From positions 1 to 64,000 of the forward strand of contig NZ_JAVIFU010000032.1 in the NCBI RefSeq assembly GCF_031157315.1: a stretch of DNA of 64,000 nt. The letters are read 5' to 3'. The DNA is from Paenibacillus sp. LHD-38. GTDB lineage: Bacteria > Bacillota > Bacilli > Paenibacillales > Paenibacillaceae. This document shows positions 54,585 through 64,000 of the stretch, one piece after another. The notes under the pieces were generated by a model that saw nothing but the letters and a program-made list of their open reading frames with translations, was not told the origin of the DNA and did not search any database. The position numbers were made by a program, and so were the translations under genes. How positions within the stretch are numbered: the stretch's first letter is position 1; the number at the start of each line of letters is the position of its first letter.

Positions 54585-57227
54585 TTATCCGCGCAATTCC
54601 GCAATTCTAGCTAGTACTTTGTCGCGTTTGTCTGCATAATCGTTCATTTTGGCGCGTTCTTCGTCAATGACTTTAGCCGGTGCTTTCGCTACAAAACCTT
54701 CGTTGCCAAGCTTCTTCTCAATCCGCTCCACCTCAGCATTCAAATGCTGGTGCTCCTTTTCGAGACGGGCGATCTCTTGTTCGATATCGATCAAACCTGC
54801 AAGCGGCAAATAAAGCTCTGCTCCGGTTAGGATAGCTGTCATAGCTTTGTCTGGGGCACTGATATGCAGACCTGTCTCCAAACTTGAAGTACCGCAGAAA
54901 CGTTTAATGAACTCTTCATTGCGGGACATAATCGCGGCTTCCGCTTCACTGGAGGGCTTGATCAGCATTTCAATCTTTTTGCTCATCGGCACGTTTACTT
55001 CCGCACGGATGTTGCGTACCGCACGGATCATTTCCATTAACAGCTCCATCTCTTTAACGGCATCCGGCGCTTCAAGCGCCGTATCATACACAGGCCATTC
55101 AGCCAACGTGATCGTGTCGCCTTTATGAGGCAAATGCTGCCAAATCTCTTCACTGATATACGGCATGAAGGGGTGAATCAGGCGCTGCGTGCGGTCAAGG
55201 ACGTACGCGAGTACCGATTGCGTTGCCTTTTTAGCCGCTTCGTCCGTACCGTAAAGGCTAAGCTTAGCGAATTCAATATACCAGTCACAGAGATCATCCC
55301 ATATGAAGTTATACAAAATCCGTCCGGTTTCACCAAATTCATAGCTCTCAATTAGACGGGTCACATCACGAACGGTTTCATTCAAGCGATGCAAAATCCA
55401 ACGATCTGCTGTGCCAAGATTAACCGTAATATCAATATCCTCGGCTTCAACGCCTTCTAGATTCATCAGCGCAAAGCGTGAGGCATTCCATATCTTGTTC
55501 GCAAAGTTGCGCGCTTGCTCAACCTTCTCCCAGCGGAAACGCAAATCCTGTCCCGGTGTGCTGCTTGTAGAAATCATATAGCGCATCGCATCCGCGCCGT
55601 ATTTCTCAATAACCTCAAGCGGATCAACGCCATTGCCCTTCGACTTCGACATCTTCTGGCCTTCAGAGTCGCGAACGAGACCGTGAATCAGCACATCCTT
55701 GAACGGCGACTGATCCGTAAACTCAAGCGCGGTAAAGATCATCCGAGCCACCCAGAAATAGATGATATCATAGCCTGTTACAAGCACATCCGTTGGATAA
55801 AAACGCTTGAGATCCTCCGTTTGTTCCGGCCAGCCTAGTGTGGAGAACGGCCACAGCGCGGAGCTGAACCACGTATCAAGCACGTCATTGTCCTGGCTAA
55901 GGTGATCTCCCGCCATGTCCTCACGGGATACATGCATCTCGCCGGTCGCTTCATCGTACCAAGCCGGAATCCGGTGACCCCACCACAGCTGTCTGGAAAT
56001 ACACCAGTCGCGTACGTTTTCGATCCAATGCAAATAGATTTTCTCGAATCTCTCCGGTACGAAGTTAACGCCTTTACCAGCCTTCTGGGCAGCGATCGCT
56101 GCTTCAGCCAGCGGCTTCATGGCTACGAACCATTGCGTGGAAAGATACGGCTCAACTACCGCGCCGCTGCGCTCGCTGTGTCCAACCTGATGCACATGAT
56201 CTTCGATTCGAATGCATACGCCTTGCTCCTGCAAATCCTTAACGAGCTGCTTGCGGCAGTCCGCGCGGTCGAGGCCTTGATACGGTCCTGCTTCAGCATT
56301 CATCGTTCCCGTCTCGTCCATGACAATGATTTGCGGCAGGCTGTGGCGCTCGCCAACCTCAAAATCATTCGGGTCATGCGCCGGCGTTATTTTCACAGCG
56401 CCTGAACCAAATTCTTTATCTACATACTCATCGGCAATAATCGGGATTTCGCGCCCAACAACCGGAAGCACGATCATTTGACCAATCAAATGCTTATAGC
56501 GGTCATCCTCGGGATGAACGGCTACCGCCGAGTCTCCCAGCATCGTCTCCGGCCGAGTCGTTGCTACGGTGATAAAGCCTGATCCGTCTTTGAGCGGATA
56601 GTTGAGATGATACAAATGGCCGTTAATCTCTTTATGCTCAACCTCGATATCGGATAGCGCCGTGCGTGCGGCAGGATCCCAGTTTATGATTTTTTTACCG
56701 CGATAAATAAGACCTTTCTCATAAAGACGGACAAACACCTCGCGAACAGACTTCGAAAGGCCTTCGTCTAGCGTAAACCGCTCTCTTGAATAATCCAGGG
56801 AAAGGCCCATTTTCGCCCATTGGTCACGAATCGTATTCGCGTACTCTTCCTTCCACTCCCACACCTTCTCTAGGAATGCTTCACGGCCTAGATCATAACG
56901 AGAGATTCCTTGCTCTCGCAGCTTTTGCTCCACTCTTGTCTGAGTCGCTATCCCCGCATGGTCTGTACCAGGCAGCCAAAGCGCATCATACCCCTGCATC
57001 CGCTTCGTTCTGATCAAAATATCCTGCAGCGTAAAATCTAACGCATGACCGATATGCAGCATTCCGGTAACGTTAGGCGGCGGTATGACAATCGTGTAGG
57101 TTTCTGCATCCGGACGTTTGCCTGCCTCGAAAAATTTTCCCTGCATCCAGTAATCGTACCATTTCTGCTCAGCTGCCTTCGGATCATAAGTTGTCGGCAT
57201 TGCAGTTGTCGTTTGATTTTCTGACAT
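54585..57227 (-). CDS. valS: Valyl-tRNA synthetase
   Basis: An 880-residue class I synthetase. HIGH is at residues 58-61 ([12 protein letters not shown]) and KMSKS in [15 protein letters not shown]. The editing domain ([18 protein letters not shown]), an anticodon helical domain and a C-terminal coiled-coil arm ([26 protein letters not shown]) follow. I start at the ATG at 57227, 9 nt from GGAGG; the in-frame ATG at 57236 directly abuts that site. Regulated by the T-box upstream. Confidence 0.97.
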   Translation of the reverse strand: MSENQTTTAMPTTYDPKAAEQKWYDYWMQGKFFEAGKRPDAETYTIVIPPPNVTGMLHIGHALDFTLQDILIRTKRMQGYDALWLPGTDHAGIATQTRVEQKLREQGISRYDLGREAFLEKVWEWKEEYANTIRDQWAKMGLSLDYSRERFTLDEGLSKSVREVFVRLYEKGLIYRGKKIINWDPAARTALSDIEVEHKEINGHLYHLNYPLKDGSGFITVATTRPETMLGDSAVAVHPEDDRYKHLIGQMIVLPVVGREIPIIADEYVDKEFGSGAVKITPAHDPNDFEVGERHSLPQIIVMDETGTMNAEAGPYQGLDRADCRKQLVKDLQEQGVCIRIEDHVHQVGHSERSGAVVEPYLSTQWFVAMKPLAEAAIAAQKAGKGVNFVPERFEKIYLHWIENVRDWCISRQLWWGHRIPAWYDEATGEMHVSREDMAGDHLSQDNDVLDTWFSSALWPFSTLGWPEQTEDLKRFYPTDVLVTGYDIIYFWVARMIFTALEFTDQSPFKDVLIHGLVRDSEGQKMSKSKGNGVDPLEVIEKYGADAMRYMISTSSTPGQDLRFRWEKVEQARNFANKIWNASRFALMNLEGVEAEDIDITVNLGTADRWILHRLNETVRDVTRLIESYEFGETGRILYNFIWDDLCDWYIEFAKLSLYGTDEAAKKATQSVLAYVLDRTQRLIHPFMPYISEEIWQHLPHKGDTITLAEWPVYDTALEAPDAVKEMELLMEMIRAVRNIRAEVNVPMSKKIEMLIKPSSEAEAAIMSRNEEFIKRFCGTSSLETGLHISAPDKAMTAILTGAELYLPLAGLIDIEQEIARLEKEHQHLNAEVERIEKKLGNEGFVAKAPAKVIDEERAKMNDYADKRDKVLARIAELRG

Positions 57228-57537
57228 TCGTTCCATCCTCCATAAATCGATCTACAAAAACAAAAAAAACCTACCGCCCTTATCATAAAGGACGAAAGGT
57301 TTAGCTTCCGTGGTACCACCTTTGTTCCACGCGAACAAGATCCGCGTGACACTCAAACAGATAACGGCTGCGGCCGGCCTGACTTCGGTAGAGCACAGGT
57401 TGCTCCTACTTGGCTCAGGCAACTCTGGGGCGACTCGTAGCAGTCACTTCCTGCGGAACCTCTCAGCGTAACGGTTCCACTCTCTGAAGGCTTTGCTGCA
57501 TACTATTCCCCTTCAACGTCGTTATAACGCATATATA
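57228..57537 (-). promoter_or_regulatory. T-box leader of valS, Val (GTC) specifier
   Basis: The antiterminator AGGTGGTACCACG lies at 57308-57320 on the minus strand, and a terminator hairpin with eight T at 57261-57302. Stem I has an AGTA bulge, AGAGAG and a lower stem GGGG/CCCC. Next to CCCC the 3' side reads TACGA-GTC-G, giving specifier GTC (Val) at 57432-57434. Uncharged tRNA-Val should relieve termination. Confidence 0.93.
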
Positions 57538-57543
57538 CCTTTA

Positions 57544-57572
57544 ATCATACCTTTGTTATGCGGCTGAGTCAA
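57544..57572 (-). promoter_or_regulatory. Sigma-A promoter for valS-folC-murC
   Basis: Minus strand -35 TTGACT (57567-57572), 17-nt spacer, -10 TATGAT (57544-57549), just before the T-box. Confidence 0.82.
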
Positions 57573-57587
57573 CCAAACTAACGCAAG

Positions 57588-57629
57588 AAATGCCCCTATC
57601 GCTCAACTTTTTGAGCAATAAGGGCATTT
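57588..57629. terminator. Terminator after the SpoVID-like gene
   Basis: Near-perfect 42-bp inverted repeat AAATGCCC..TAT..GCTCAA / TTGAGC..ATA..GGGCATTT, directly downstream of the stop codon at 57646. Confidence 0.85.
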
Positions 57630-57645
57630 CCGACCTACCTGACCG

Positions 57646-58950
57646 TTATGGAATGTAAAGCAGCTGTCCTTCCGACACGCCGGAATCATCCAAACGGTTA
57701 TAAATTAGAATTTCTCTCGGATTTAAGCTGTACCTAGAGGCGATGACGTCGAGCGTCTCATCCCGCTGCACGATACACATTCTGATTTTTCGAAATTCCG
57801 TATCCTCAGAGCGTTTGCCAAGAAATAAGTTTTTCCACTCAATCTCGTCTCCTGATGCTTGCACCCTTGCTTGTTCATCTGCCCGCTGCTGAGCGATCAC
57901 TTGCTCGGCAGCCTCGCGAACCGCTTGCTCCCGCCTGCTCGTCTGCAGCAGCGTGAGAATACCGACATCGGCAGGCGAGCCCGTTCCGTCCTGAGGCTGC
58001 TTGCCTGTAAGAGCAATCCGCAGCTCCTGTTTCTCCGGTTCAGGTTCAATCCTTTGAGGCGGCAATGCTTCTGCAAAAGGCGATGGAGGCGGCTCGTTTG
58101 CTTCCGGCTCCGACTCCTGCTCCTCCCGCTCCTGATCAAACGCTGGCTGTGAACCGATAAACTCGTATTCGTTCTGCTCGACGTTCGGAGCGGCATTCGC
58201 AAACGTTGAGGACGTTGCAAGCCAGCCCTCGCTGCTGGTTTGCTGAGAGGCTAACGTGATTTCCCGCTCGTCAGCCAGCTCAGCCTCTTCTTCTTCTGCC
58301 TGCTGACCCGGGGTCGCGAACAACTGGGATGATGACCAGCCTGACTCGGAAGCTATAGAAGAGATCGTAACGGTAGCTTCCGACTCATCCGACAATTCCG
58401 GCTGCTGCAGGTATGGAATCTCTTCTTGCGCAGCAAATTGTTGCTCTTCCGGTAGTATGTACGGCTGTTCGTTAGCGGCATTCTGGTTGTAAAAAAACTC
58501 CGCTGTGCGTTCGTCAAATGCTTCCCGCTGATGCACGACAGTGAATGGCTCTTCGCGCCAGATCTCCTCATGCTCTTGAACCGGCTGGGCAGAAATCCCG
58601 CGCAGGGATAAAACGCCCGTAATGTTTAAGGTGCGCGCGGACAATAAATCGACGTCAAAATTATCGATTTCAATCGAAATATCGTCCAGTCGTGATATTC
58701 GGTTCATCGGCAGCGTAATTTCGACGGGAATCCAGTGCTCCAGCGTCAACGAGTTTTCGGAATCATTTTGACTCCTATATACCCCGCTCAAAAGAAGCTG
58801 CCCTCTAAGCACGGCATGATCCCCCTGATCGATCACCTGAATACGGGGAACAAGCTCAATTTCCTCCAGCTCGTCAATTGCCGCAACATCATCGGGCAAA
58901 TGGACGCGCTCATACACGTCAAAGCGTAATCCGTTCGTTTGATCCGACAC
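57646..58950 (-). CDS. spoVID: SpoVID-like LysM spore coat/encasement protein
   Basis: A 434-residue protein. The N-terminal ~130 residues (LRFDVYERVHLPDDV..., QVIDQGDHAVLRGQLLLSGVY, HWIPVEITLP) resemble the SpoVID N-terminal domain, which drives coat encasement with SafA and SpoIVA. A long acidic Glu/Gln/Ser-rich middle (about 140-370) is low complexity. A C-terminal LysM (about 388-434, RDETLDVIASRYSLNPREILIYN) closes it. The start is a GTG with GGGGAGGA 7 nt upstream. SpoVID is normally sigma-E controlled; a clear sigma-E box was not found. Position between valS and hemL matches Bacillus. Confidence 0.85.
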   Translation of the reverse strand: MSDQTNGLRFDVYERVHLPDDVAAIDELEEIELVPRIQVIDQGDHAVLRGQLLLSGVYRSQNDSENSLTLEHWIPVEITLPMNRISRLDDISIEIDNFDVDLLSARTLNITGVLSLRGISAQPVQEHEEIWREEPFTVVHQREAFDERTAEFFYNQNAANEQPYILPEEQQFAAQEEIPYLQQPELSDESEATVTISSIASESGWSSSQLFATPGQQAEEEEAELADEREITLASQQTSSEGWLATSSTFANAAPNVEQNEYEFIGSQPAFDQEREEQESEPEANEPPPSPFAEALPPQRIEPEPEKQELRIALTGKQPQDGTGSPADVGILTLLQTSRREQAVREAAEQVIAQQRADEQARVQASGDEIEWKNLFLGKRSEDTEFRKIRMCIVQRDETLDVIASRYSLNPREILIYNRLDDSGVSEGQLLYIP

Positions 58951-59039
58951 GCCTCAGTCCTCCCCTCTCATACTGAATGCTTGGTCTAACATTACATTCA
59001 CTACTTATCTATATGGTAGGTTGGGCAGGAGCATGACTA

Positions 59040-60044
59040 TCATTTTGAACGATGATGTATCTTTTCTGAAAGCTCAGTCAGCCACTCCGGCCAAGGCGAA
59101 GAGACTTCCTTAAGTAAATCCGTCCAAGGATGCGGAAATACCAGCTTCTCCCCATGCAGCGCTTGATGGCTCAGCAGCCTTGTATCGCCACCATATAAGC
59201 CGTCCCCGACCAGCGGATGGCCGATATAGCTGAGATGAACCCGGATTTGATGCGTTCGGCCTGTCTCCAGCTTTACCTGTATGAGCGACATTTGGGCATT
59301 TGAGGCAAGCACCTCGTAATGACTGATCGCTTGATCCCCATTCTCGGAAACCCGCCGTCTTGCGCGATGATGCCGGTCCTTTCCAATCGGCGCATCAATC
59401 GTACCGCTAGGCTTGGACAGCTGCCCTTGCACCACTGCGATATAACGCCGATCAATTGCCTTTGCCCTCATCGCCTCGTCAAGCTTCCACTGGGCCAGGT
59501 CATTTTTGGCATATAAAACGGGGCCGGAAGTATCATCATCAAGCCTATGGATGTGACGCACATTTAGCGGATCTCCCTTACTTAGAAGATGTCTAGCTGC
59601 CGCTTCATCCAAGGTGCCGCTTTGTCCCGGAGCAGTTCCGTGTACGGCCATTCCGGCAGGCTTGTCGAGCACGATGCAGAAATCATCTTCATAAAGTACC
59701 GTCGGCATTCCCTCGTGCGCATGCGGCCGAATATTTCGGTATGCAGCATCGCTGCGCGGATCAACCGGCGGGAATGCCAGCAATTGAAGCATTTCCCCGT
59801 TCCACTGTATGCCTCCGATCGAAAATAACCGATTAATCCACTTCTGCGGAAAATAGGAACGGGCCAGCAGCCACTGCCGCACAAGATGCGGATGGCTGCC
59901 AGCCCGCGGCTGCGCAAGCTCCGGCAGAGCTGCCGGATCCTTTTCCGAATGGGGATCAATGGTTGGAGAGGCGGTAATAGCTGCCATAGCTGTCCTGTCT
60001 AGCTCCAGCCATTGCCCGTTCCTCTTCATATGACCATCAAGCAT
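59040..60044 (-). CDS. RluA-family RNA pseudouridine synthase
   Basis: A 334-residue pseudouridine synthase acting on 23S rRNA or tRNA. The catalytic Asp motif HIHRLDDDTSGPVLYAK, the LETGRTHQIRVHLSYIGHPLVGDGLYGG stretch and an N-terminal S4-like part (PQKWINRLFSIGGIQWNG) are visible. The ATG at 60044 has GGGAGG 7 nt upstream. The family motif usually reads HRLDxxTSG, which fits. The exact target cannot be told from sequence. Confidence 0.9.
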   Translation of the reverse strand: MLDGHMKRNGQWLELDRTAMAAITASPTIDPHSEKDPAALPELAQPRAGSHPHLVRQWLLARSYFPQKWINRLFSIGGIQWNGEMLQLLAFPPVDPRSDAAYRNIRPHAHEGMPTVLYEDDFCIVLDKPAGMAVHGTAPGQSGTLDEAAARHLLSKGDPLNVRHIHRLDDDTSGPVLYAKNDLAQWKLDEAMRAKAIDRRYIAVVQGQLSKPSGTIDAPIGKDRHHRARRRVSENGDQAISHYEVLASNAQMSLIQVKLETGRTHQIRVHLSYIGHPLVGDGLYGGDTRLLSHQALHGEKLVFPHPWTDLLKEVSSPWPEWLTELSEKIHHRSK

Positions 60045-60128
60045 GTCATTTCCTCCCAATTGTAATTACTGCAGCGGATTTCTGCTTACTTACGAGCCTC
60101 AATCCTCTACCCTATGCTGCGCTTGGCC

Positions 60129-61430
60129 TTACAAGCGGCTAAATGCGATATCATGCGCTTCGATCGTAGCATCGATGTCTTCATCCGTATGAACCCCAGA
60201 GACGAACATGCCCTCAAACTGGGAAGGAGCCACGCTAACTCCCAAATCAAGCATCGATGCAAAATAAGCCTTAAATCGCTCGAGATCGGAGGTTTTCGCA
60301 GATTCAAAGTTAATGACGGTCGAATCGGTGAAGAACGGACATACCATCGAGCCCACGCGATTGATCGTGTTCGGAATGCCATGCTTGCGTGCATTCGCTT
60401 CAAAGCCAAGCTGCAGTCTCACCGCTTGGCGTTCCAATTGCTCATAAACCTGAGGTGTAAGCAGACTAAGCGTCGCATAGCCTGCAGCCATCGCAAGCGG
60501 ATTACCGGATAAAGTACCAGCTTGATATATAGGACCGCTAGGCGCGATCAGCTCCATCAGCTCACGCTTTCCGCCATAAGCCCCAACAGGCAGGCCACCG
60601 CCGATTACCTTGCCGAAGCAGGTGAGATCCGGCTGGATGTCATAAAGTCCTTGCGCACAGTTGTAGCCTACACGGAAGCCAGTCATTACCTCGTCAAAAA
60701 TAAGAACGGTGCCGTACTTCTCCGTTACGTCCCGAAGTCCCTGCAGAAAACCAGGCAATGGCGGAACGACGCCCATATTGCCGGCAACCGGCTCAACGAT
60801 AACGCATGCAATCTCTTCGCCAAACTTCTCGAAAGCGAGCTTTACCGATTCGATATCGTTGTAAGGCACCGTAATCGTATGCGAAGCTACGTGCTCAGGT
60901 ACACCCGGGCTGTCAGGCAGGCCAAGCGTTGCAACACCTGAGCCTGCTTTGATCAGCAAGCTGTCCGCATGTCCGTGGTACGAGCCTTCAAATTTCAAAA
61001 TCTTGCTTCGCTTCGTGTATCCGCGCGCGAGTCTTAACGCACTCATGGTTGCTTCCGTACCCGAGTTTACCATGCGGACAATATCCACCGAAGGAACACG
61101 CTCGCAAACGAGCTCGGCCATCAACGTTTCCAGCTCGGTAGGGGCGCCAAAGCTTGTCCCTTTCTCGGCCGTCCGTTTAATGGCTTCCACGACCTCCGGA
61201 TGGGCATGACCCATGATGAGCGGCCCCCATGAAGCTACGTAATCAATATAGCTGTTGCCATCGATATCATAAATGCGGCTCCCTTGCCCTCGTTCCATAT
61301 AGACAGGGTTCAAACCAACCGATTTGAAAGCTCTAACGGGGCTGTTCACACCGCCAGGTATAACCTTCTTCGCTCTTGCGAATGCAGCAACAGAGCGTGC
61401 GTCATTTCTAAGATTCGAATGATCATTCAT
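60129..61430 (-). CDS. hemL: Glutamate-1-semialdehyde 2,1-aminomutase
   Basis: A 433-residue PLP enzyme making 5-aminolevulinate in the C5 heme route. The family N-terminus ([20 protein letters not shown]), [18 protein letters not shown], the [10 protein letters not shown] stretch and the PLP-Lys region [17 protein letters not shown] are intact. GAGGTG precedes the ATG. It follows hemB by 4 bp in the hem operon. Confidence 0.96.
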   Translation of the reverse strand: MNDHSNLRNDARSVAAFARAKKVIPGGVNSPVRAFKSVGLNPVYMERGQGSRIYDIDGNSYIDYVASWGPLIMGHAHPEVVEAIKRTAEKGTSFGAPTELETLMAELVCERVPSVDIVRMVNSGTEATMSALRLARGYTKRSKILKFEGSYHGHADSLLIKAGSGVATLGLPDSPGVPEHVASHTITVPYNDIESVKLAFEKFGEEIACVIVEPVAGNMGVVPPLPGFLQGLRDVTEKYGTVLIFDEVMTGFRVGYNCAQGLYDIQPDLTCFGKVIGGGLPVGAYGGKRELMELIAPSGPIYQAGTLSGNPLAMAAGYATLSLLTPQVYEQLERQAVRLQLGFEANARKHGIPNTINRVGSMVCPFFTDSTVINFESAKTSDLERFKAYFASMLDLGVSVAPSQFEGMFVSGVHTDEDIDATIEAHDIAFSRL

Positions 61431-61434
61431 CTGC

Positions 61435-62436
61435 CTACACCTCTCCCTTTAACCAGCGTGCTGCATCCTTTGCATGATACGTGATGATGAGATCGGCGCC
61501 AGCTCGTTTCATGCCTAACAGGGTTTCTAATACGATCGATTTCTCGTCGATCCAGCCATTAGCGGCCGCTGCTTTTACCATCGAGTACTCAGCGCTTACG
61601 TTATAAGCGACAACCGGCAAATTATATTTATCTTTCAACAGTCTCAAAATATCCAAATAGGCTAGTGCAGGCTTTACCATCAGCATGTCCGCGCCCTCTG
61701 CAATGTCTGTCTCCGCTTCCCGCAGCGCCTCGCGCACATTAGCCGGATCCATCTGATATGTTTTGCGGTCGCCGAATTGCGGCGCGGAATGGGCTGCGTC
61801 CCGGAAAGGGCCATAGTAGGCCGAAGCGAATTTCACCGAATACGACATGATCGGAACATCGCTGAAGCCTGCATCATCAAGCCCTTGACGAATTGCGAGC
61901 ACGAAGCCGTCCATCATATTCGAAGGCGCGATAATATCAGCGCCGGCTTCTGCTTGCGACACTGCGGTCTGTACCAGCAAATCTAAGGATGAGTCGTTAT
62001 CCACTTCAGCTATCCCTGATTCTTCATGCAAATGAACGATACCGCAATGGCCGTGATCGGTAAATTGACATAAGCAGGTGTCCGCAACGACCACAAGCTC
62101 CGGCGCCCATTCTTTTACAGCGCGAATGGCCTGTTGAACGATACCGTTCGAAGCATATGCCGAGGTACCCAGCGCATCCTTATGTTCCGGAAGGCCGAAC
62201 AGCAGTACGGATTGGATGCCCGCTGCCACAACCTCGCGAATCTCTTGCTCCAAAAGATCCATCGAAAGATGATAAACGCCAGGCATTGACGGAATTTCAT
62301 CTTTTATATTTTGACCGTGAGTTACGAAAATCGGATAAATAAAATCATTCACGCTCAGCGCCGTTTCCCTTACCAGGTTCCGAAGAGCGGAGGTTTTGCG
62401 CAATCTGCGGTTTCTGACTGTCGGAAAGCTCATCAT
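61435..62436 (-). CDS. hemB: Delta-aminolevulinic acid dehydratase (porphobilinogen synthase)
   Basis: A 333-residue enzyme condensing two ALA into porphobilinogen. The zinc cysteines are present at 121, 123 and 131 ([14 protein letters not shown]), so it is the Zn-dependent type. The Schiff-base lysines are in [20 protein letters not shown] and [18 protein letters not shown] lies 8 nt before the ATG. It starts directly after the cobA-hemD stop. Confidence 0.97.
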   Translation of the reverse strand: MMSFPTVRNRRLRKTSALRNLVRETALSVNDFIYPIFVTHGQNIKDEIPSMPGVYHLSMDLLEQEIREVVAAGIQSVLLFGLPEHKDALGTSAYASNGIVQQAIRAVKEWAPELVVVADTCLCQFTDHGHCGIVHLHEESGIAEVDNDSSLDLLVQTAVSQAEAGADIIAPSNMMDGFVLAIRQGLDDAGFSDVPIMSYSVKFASAYYGPFRDAAHSAPQFGDRKTYQMDPANVREALREAETDIAEGADMLMVKPALAYLDILRLLKDKYNLPVVAYNVSAEYSMVKAAAANGWIDEKSIVLETLLGMKRAGADLIITYHAKDAARWLKGEV

Positions 62437-64000
62437 TTATAATTCCTCCCTAACCGTTATTGCTAGTTGTTTTTGCTGATAATCAACGATCGCCTGGAGA
62501 AGGCCGTCCAATGTTGAATCCTCCGGCTCGATGGTTACCTTTAGCCCTGCAGCGATTACGGTCTTTGTCGTTATGGGACCCATGCTGGCAATCGGTATAC
62601 CCGCAAGAAACTCCACTGGATTCGTAATCCCTTTGCGTCTTAACACTTCAAGCAAATTTGTTACGGTAGAAGAGCTCGTAAAAGTGATCATATGAATCGC
62701 CTTTTCGAGTATCCATTCCAGCGCCAGTTCATCCTGCTGTTCTGCAAGCACGGTTTCATACACATCTATTTCTGTGGCAAGCAGGCCCAAGGCGTTCAGC
62801 TCGCGCGGCAAGACTTCGCGGGCAAGATCTCCTCGCGGCAGCAGTACTCGCTCTCCCGCCTTCAGCTGCGGCCGAAGCTGCTCAAGCAGTCCTTCCGCAT
62901 GGAATTTTAGCGGAAGCTCCTCGGCGATTAAACCGCGAGCGGCTAATGCTGCCGCTGTCTTGGGGCCTACCGCTGCAATTTTTGCGCCAAAAAATCTTCT
63001 GATATCGATCTGGAATTTACAAAGCCAGCCAAAGAAATACTCTACGCCATTCACGCTGGTGAACATAAGCCAGTTATATTGCTCAGCAAGCTCAAGCTTC
63101 TCGCGAAGGGCTTCAACCACATCGGGAGCGGAAGGCTCGATCGTCTCAATGACGGGAAACTCGCACGGCTCTCCGCCTAGCGTTTCGATCTGATCCGCGA
63201 GCTCGCTCGCCTGCGCTCTAGCCCTCGTTACAAGCACGCGCAGACCGAACAACGGCTTCTTCTCATACCATTTCAGCTTTTCACGCTGAAGCACAACCTC
63301 GCCAACGACAATTACGGCCGGAGGTTGGAAATTAGCCGCTTTAACGATCTCTTCGATCGTTTCCAGCGTCCCGACAATGGTACGCTGTTCCACTCGGGTA
63401 CCCCAGCGCACAAGCGCTACCGGCGTTTGCGGCGGCTTGCCATGCTTCATAAGCTGATCGGCAATATATCCTATTTTGGCAACGCCCATTAGAAAAATAA
63501 GCGTTCCCGTTGCATTTGTTACTTTATCCCAATGAATGGAACGGTCAAGCTTGTCCGGGCTTTCATGGCCCGTAATGATGGACAAGGATGAAGCAAAGTC
63601 ACGGTGTGTAACCGGGATCCCTGCATATGCAGGAACGGCAATCGCAGAGGTAATGCCCGGTATGATCTCAAACTCGATTCCGTTATCATAGAGCAGCTCA
63701 GCTTCTTCTCCAACGCGTCCGAATATCGTTGGATCGCCGCCTTTCAGGCGCGTGACAATCTTGCCCTGCAGCGCTAAGTCCACGAGAAGCTGATTAATTT
63801 CCTCCTGCTTCATCGTATGCCGGTCTGGCAGCTTTCCTACATAGATCCGCTCCGTCCCCGGCTTCACATAGCGAAGCAATCTCGGGCTTGCCAAACGGTC
63901 GTATACGACGACGTCACATTCCTCTAAGCATTGCAGGCCTCGCACCGTGATCAGCTTTGGATCTCCCGGTCCAGCGCCAACCAAGTATACCTTTCCCTTG
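62437..64000 (-). CDS. Fused uroporphyrinogen-III C-methyltransferase / uroporphyrinogen-III synthase (N-terminus outside window)
   Basis: At least 520 residues; the frame is still open at the window edge, so the N-terminus is missing. The visible N-terminal domain (VYLVGAGPGDPKLITVRGLQ, YVGKLPDRH, RLKGGDPTIFGRVGEEAE, TGHE) is a SAM-dependent CobA/SUMT. From about residue 250 a HemD domain follows (LRVLVTRARAQASELADQIETLGGEPCEFPVI; ITFTSSSTVTNL near the end). HemD closes hydroxymethylbilane to uroporphyrinogen III for heme; CobA diverts it to siroheme or B12. CobA-HemD fusions occur in Paenibacillus and Clostridia. hemA and hemC are likely to be just beyond the edge. Confidence 0.94.
   Translation of the reverse strand, partial: KGKVYLVGAGPGDPKLITVRGLQCLEECDVVVYDRLASPRLLRYVKPGTERIYVGKLPDRHTMKQEEINQLLVDLALQGKIVTRLKGGDPTIFGRVGEEAELLYDNGIEFEIIPGITSAIAVPAYAGIPVTHRDFASSLSIITGHESPDKLDRSIHWDKVTNATGTLIFLMGVAKIGYIADQLMKHGKPPQTPVALVRWGTRVEQRTIVGTLETIEEIVKAANFQPPAVIVVGEVVLQREKLKWYEKKPLFGLRVLVTRARAQASELADQIETLGGEPCEFPVIETIEPSAPDVVEALREKLELAEQYNWLMFTSVNGVEYFFGWLCKFQIDIRRFFGAKIAAVGPKTAAALAARGLIAEELPLKFHAEGLLEQLRPQLKAGERVLLPRGDLAREVLPRELNALGLLATEIDVYETVLAEQQDELALEWILEKAIHMITFTSSSTVTNLLEVLRRKGITNPVEFLAGIPIASMGPITTKTVIAAGLKVTIEPEDSTLDGLLQAIVDYQQKQLAITVREEL

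Overview
The window reads as chromosomal core DNA of an endospore-forming, low-to-mid GC Gram-positive bacterium, most likely Paenibacillus or a close relative in Paenibacillaceae. Supporting signs are the sporulation genes (spoVB, bofC, safA-like, spo0B, spoIVFA/spoIVFB, spoVID-like), two T-box leaders, separate secD and secF genes, the order mreBCD-minCD-rodA-spoIVFAB-rng-rplU-prp-rpmA-spo0B-obg, and an L27 N-terminal extension next to its Prp protease. No rRNA, tRNA, CRISPR array, transposase or phage gene was seen. Almost everything is on the minus strand; only spoVB and a small membrane-protein gene are on the plus strand.

Layout, left to right. 0.2-2.9 kb: an intact rarA directly preceded in transcription by a truncated rarA paralogue, then a YdeI/OmpD-associated protein. 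2.9-7.2 kb: tcdA, aspS and hisS, the last two behind a T-box leader and a sigma-A promoter. 7.4-14.1 kb: a 56-residue small ORF, dtd, relA, apt, recJ and a degenerate cation-diffusion-facilitator protein. 14.2-20.4 kb: secF, secD, comN, spoVB, a DUF421 gene, a TIGR04086 gene and yajC. 20.4-27.4 kb: tgt, queA, a large SpoIID/LytB protein, a DCC thioredoxin-like protein, ruvB, ruvA, ruvC. 27.5-30.3 kb: bofC and a LysM coat protein with ten perfectly spaced 36-bp repeats. 30.4-34.1 kb: pheB-hom-thrB-pheA. 34.2-37.6 kb: spo0B-obg and rplU-prp-rpmA with a leader. 37.7-49.4 kb: rng, spoIVFB/FA, rodA, minD/C, mreD/C/B, radC, maf, a DUF4321 gene and a SPOR-domain gene. 49.4-51.8 kb: a gene-poor, repeat-rich stretch carrying one orphan gene and a decayed Ala-rich reading frame. 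51.8-57.6 kb: murC, folC and valS behind a T-box. 57.6-64 kb: spoVID-like, a RluA-family gene, hemL, hemB and a cobA-hemD fusion cut by the window edge.

Together these genes cover translation charging and quality control (hisS, aspS, valS, dtd, tcdA, tgt, queA), recombination (rarA, recJ, ruvABC, radC), stringent response (relA), export (secDF, yajC), cell shape and division (mreBCD, minCD, rodA, murC), aspartate-family and aromatic amino acids, heme, and the mother-cell sporulation programme. No large unknown system stands out. The best candidates for new biology are the truncated RarA overlapping an intact RarA, an Asp-type T-box specifier in front of hisS-aspS, a CDF protein lacking the metal ligands, the membrane-anchored Spo0B, the 49.4-51.8 kb island and several unnamed repeat families. 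All start choices rest on visible ribosome binding sites and remembered family lengths; no database search was run.
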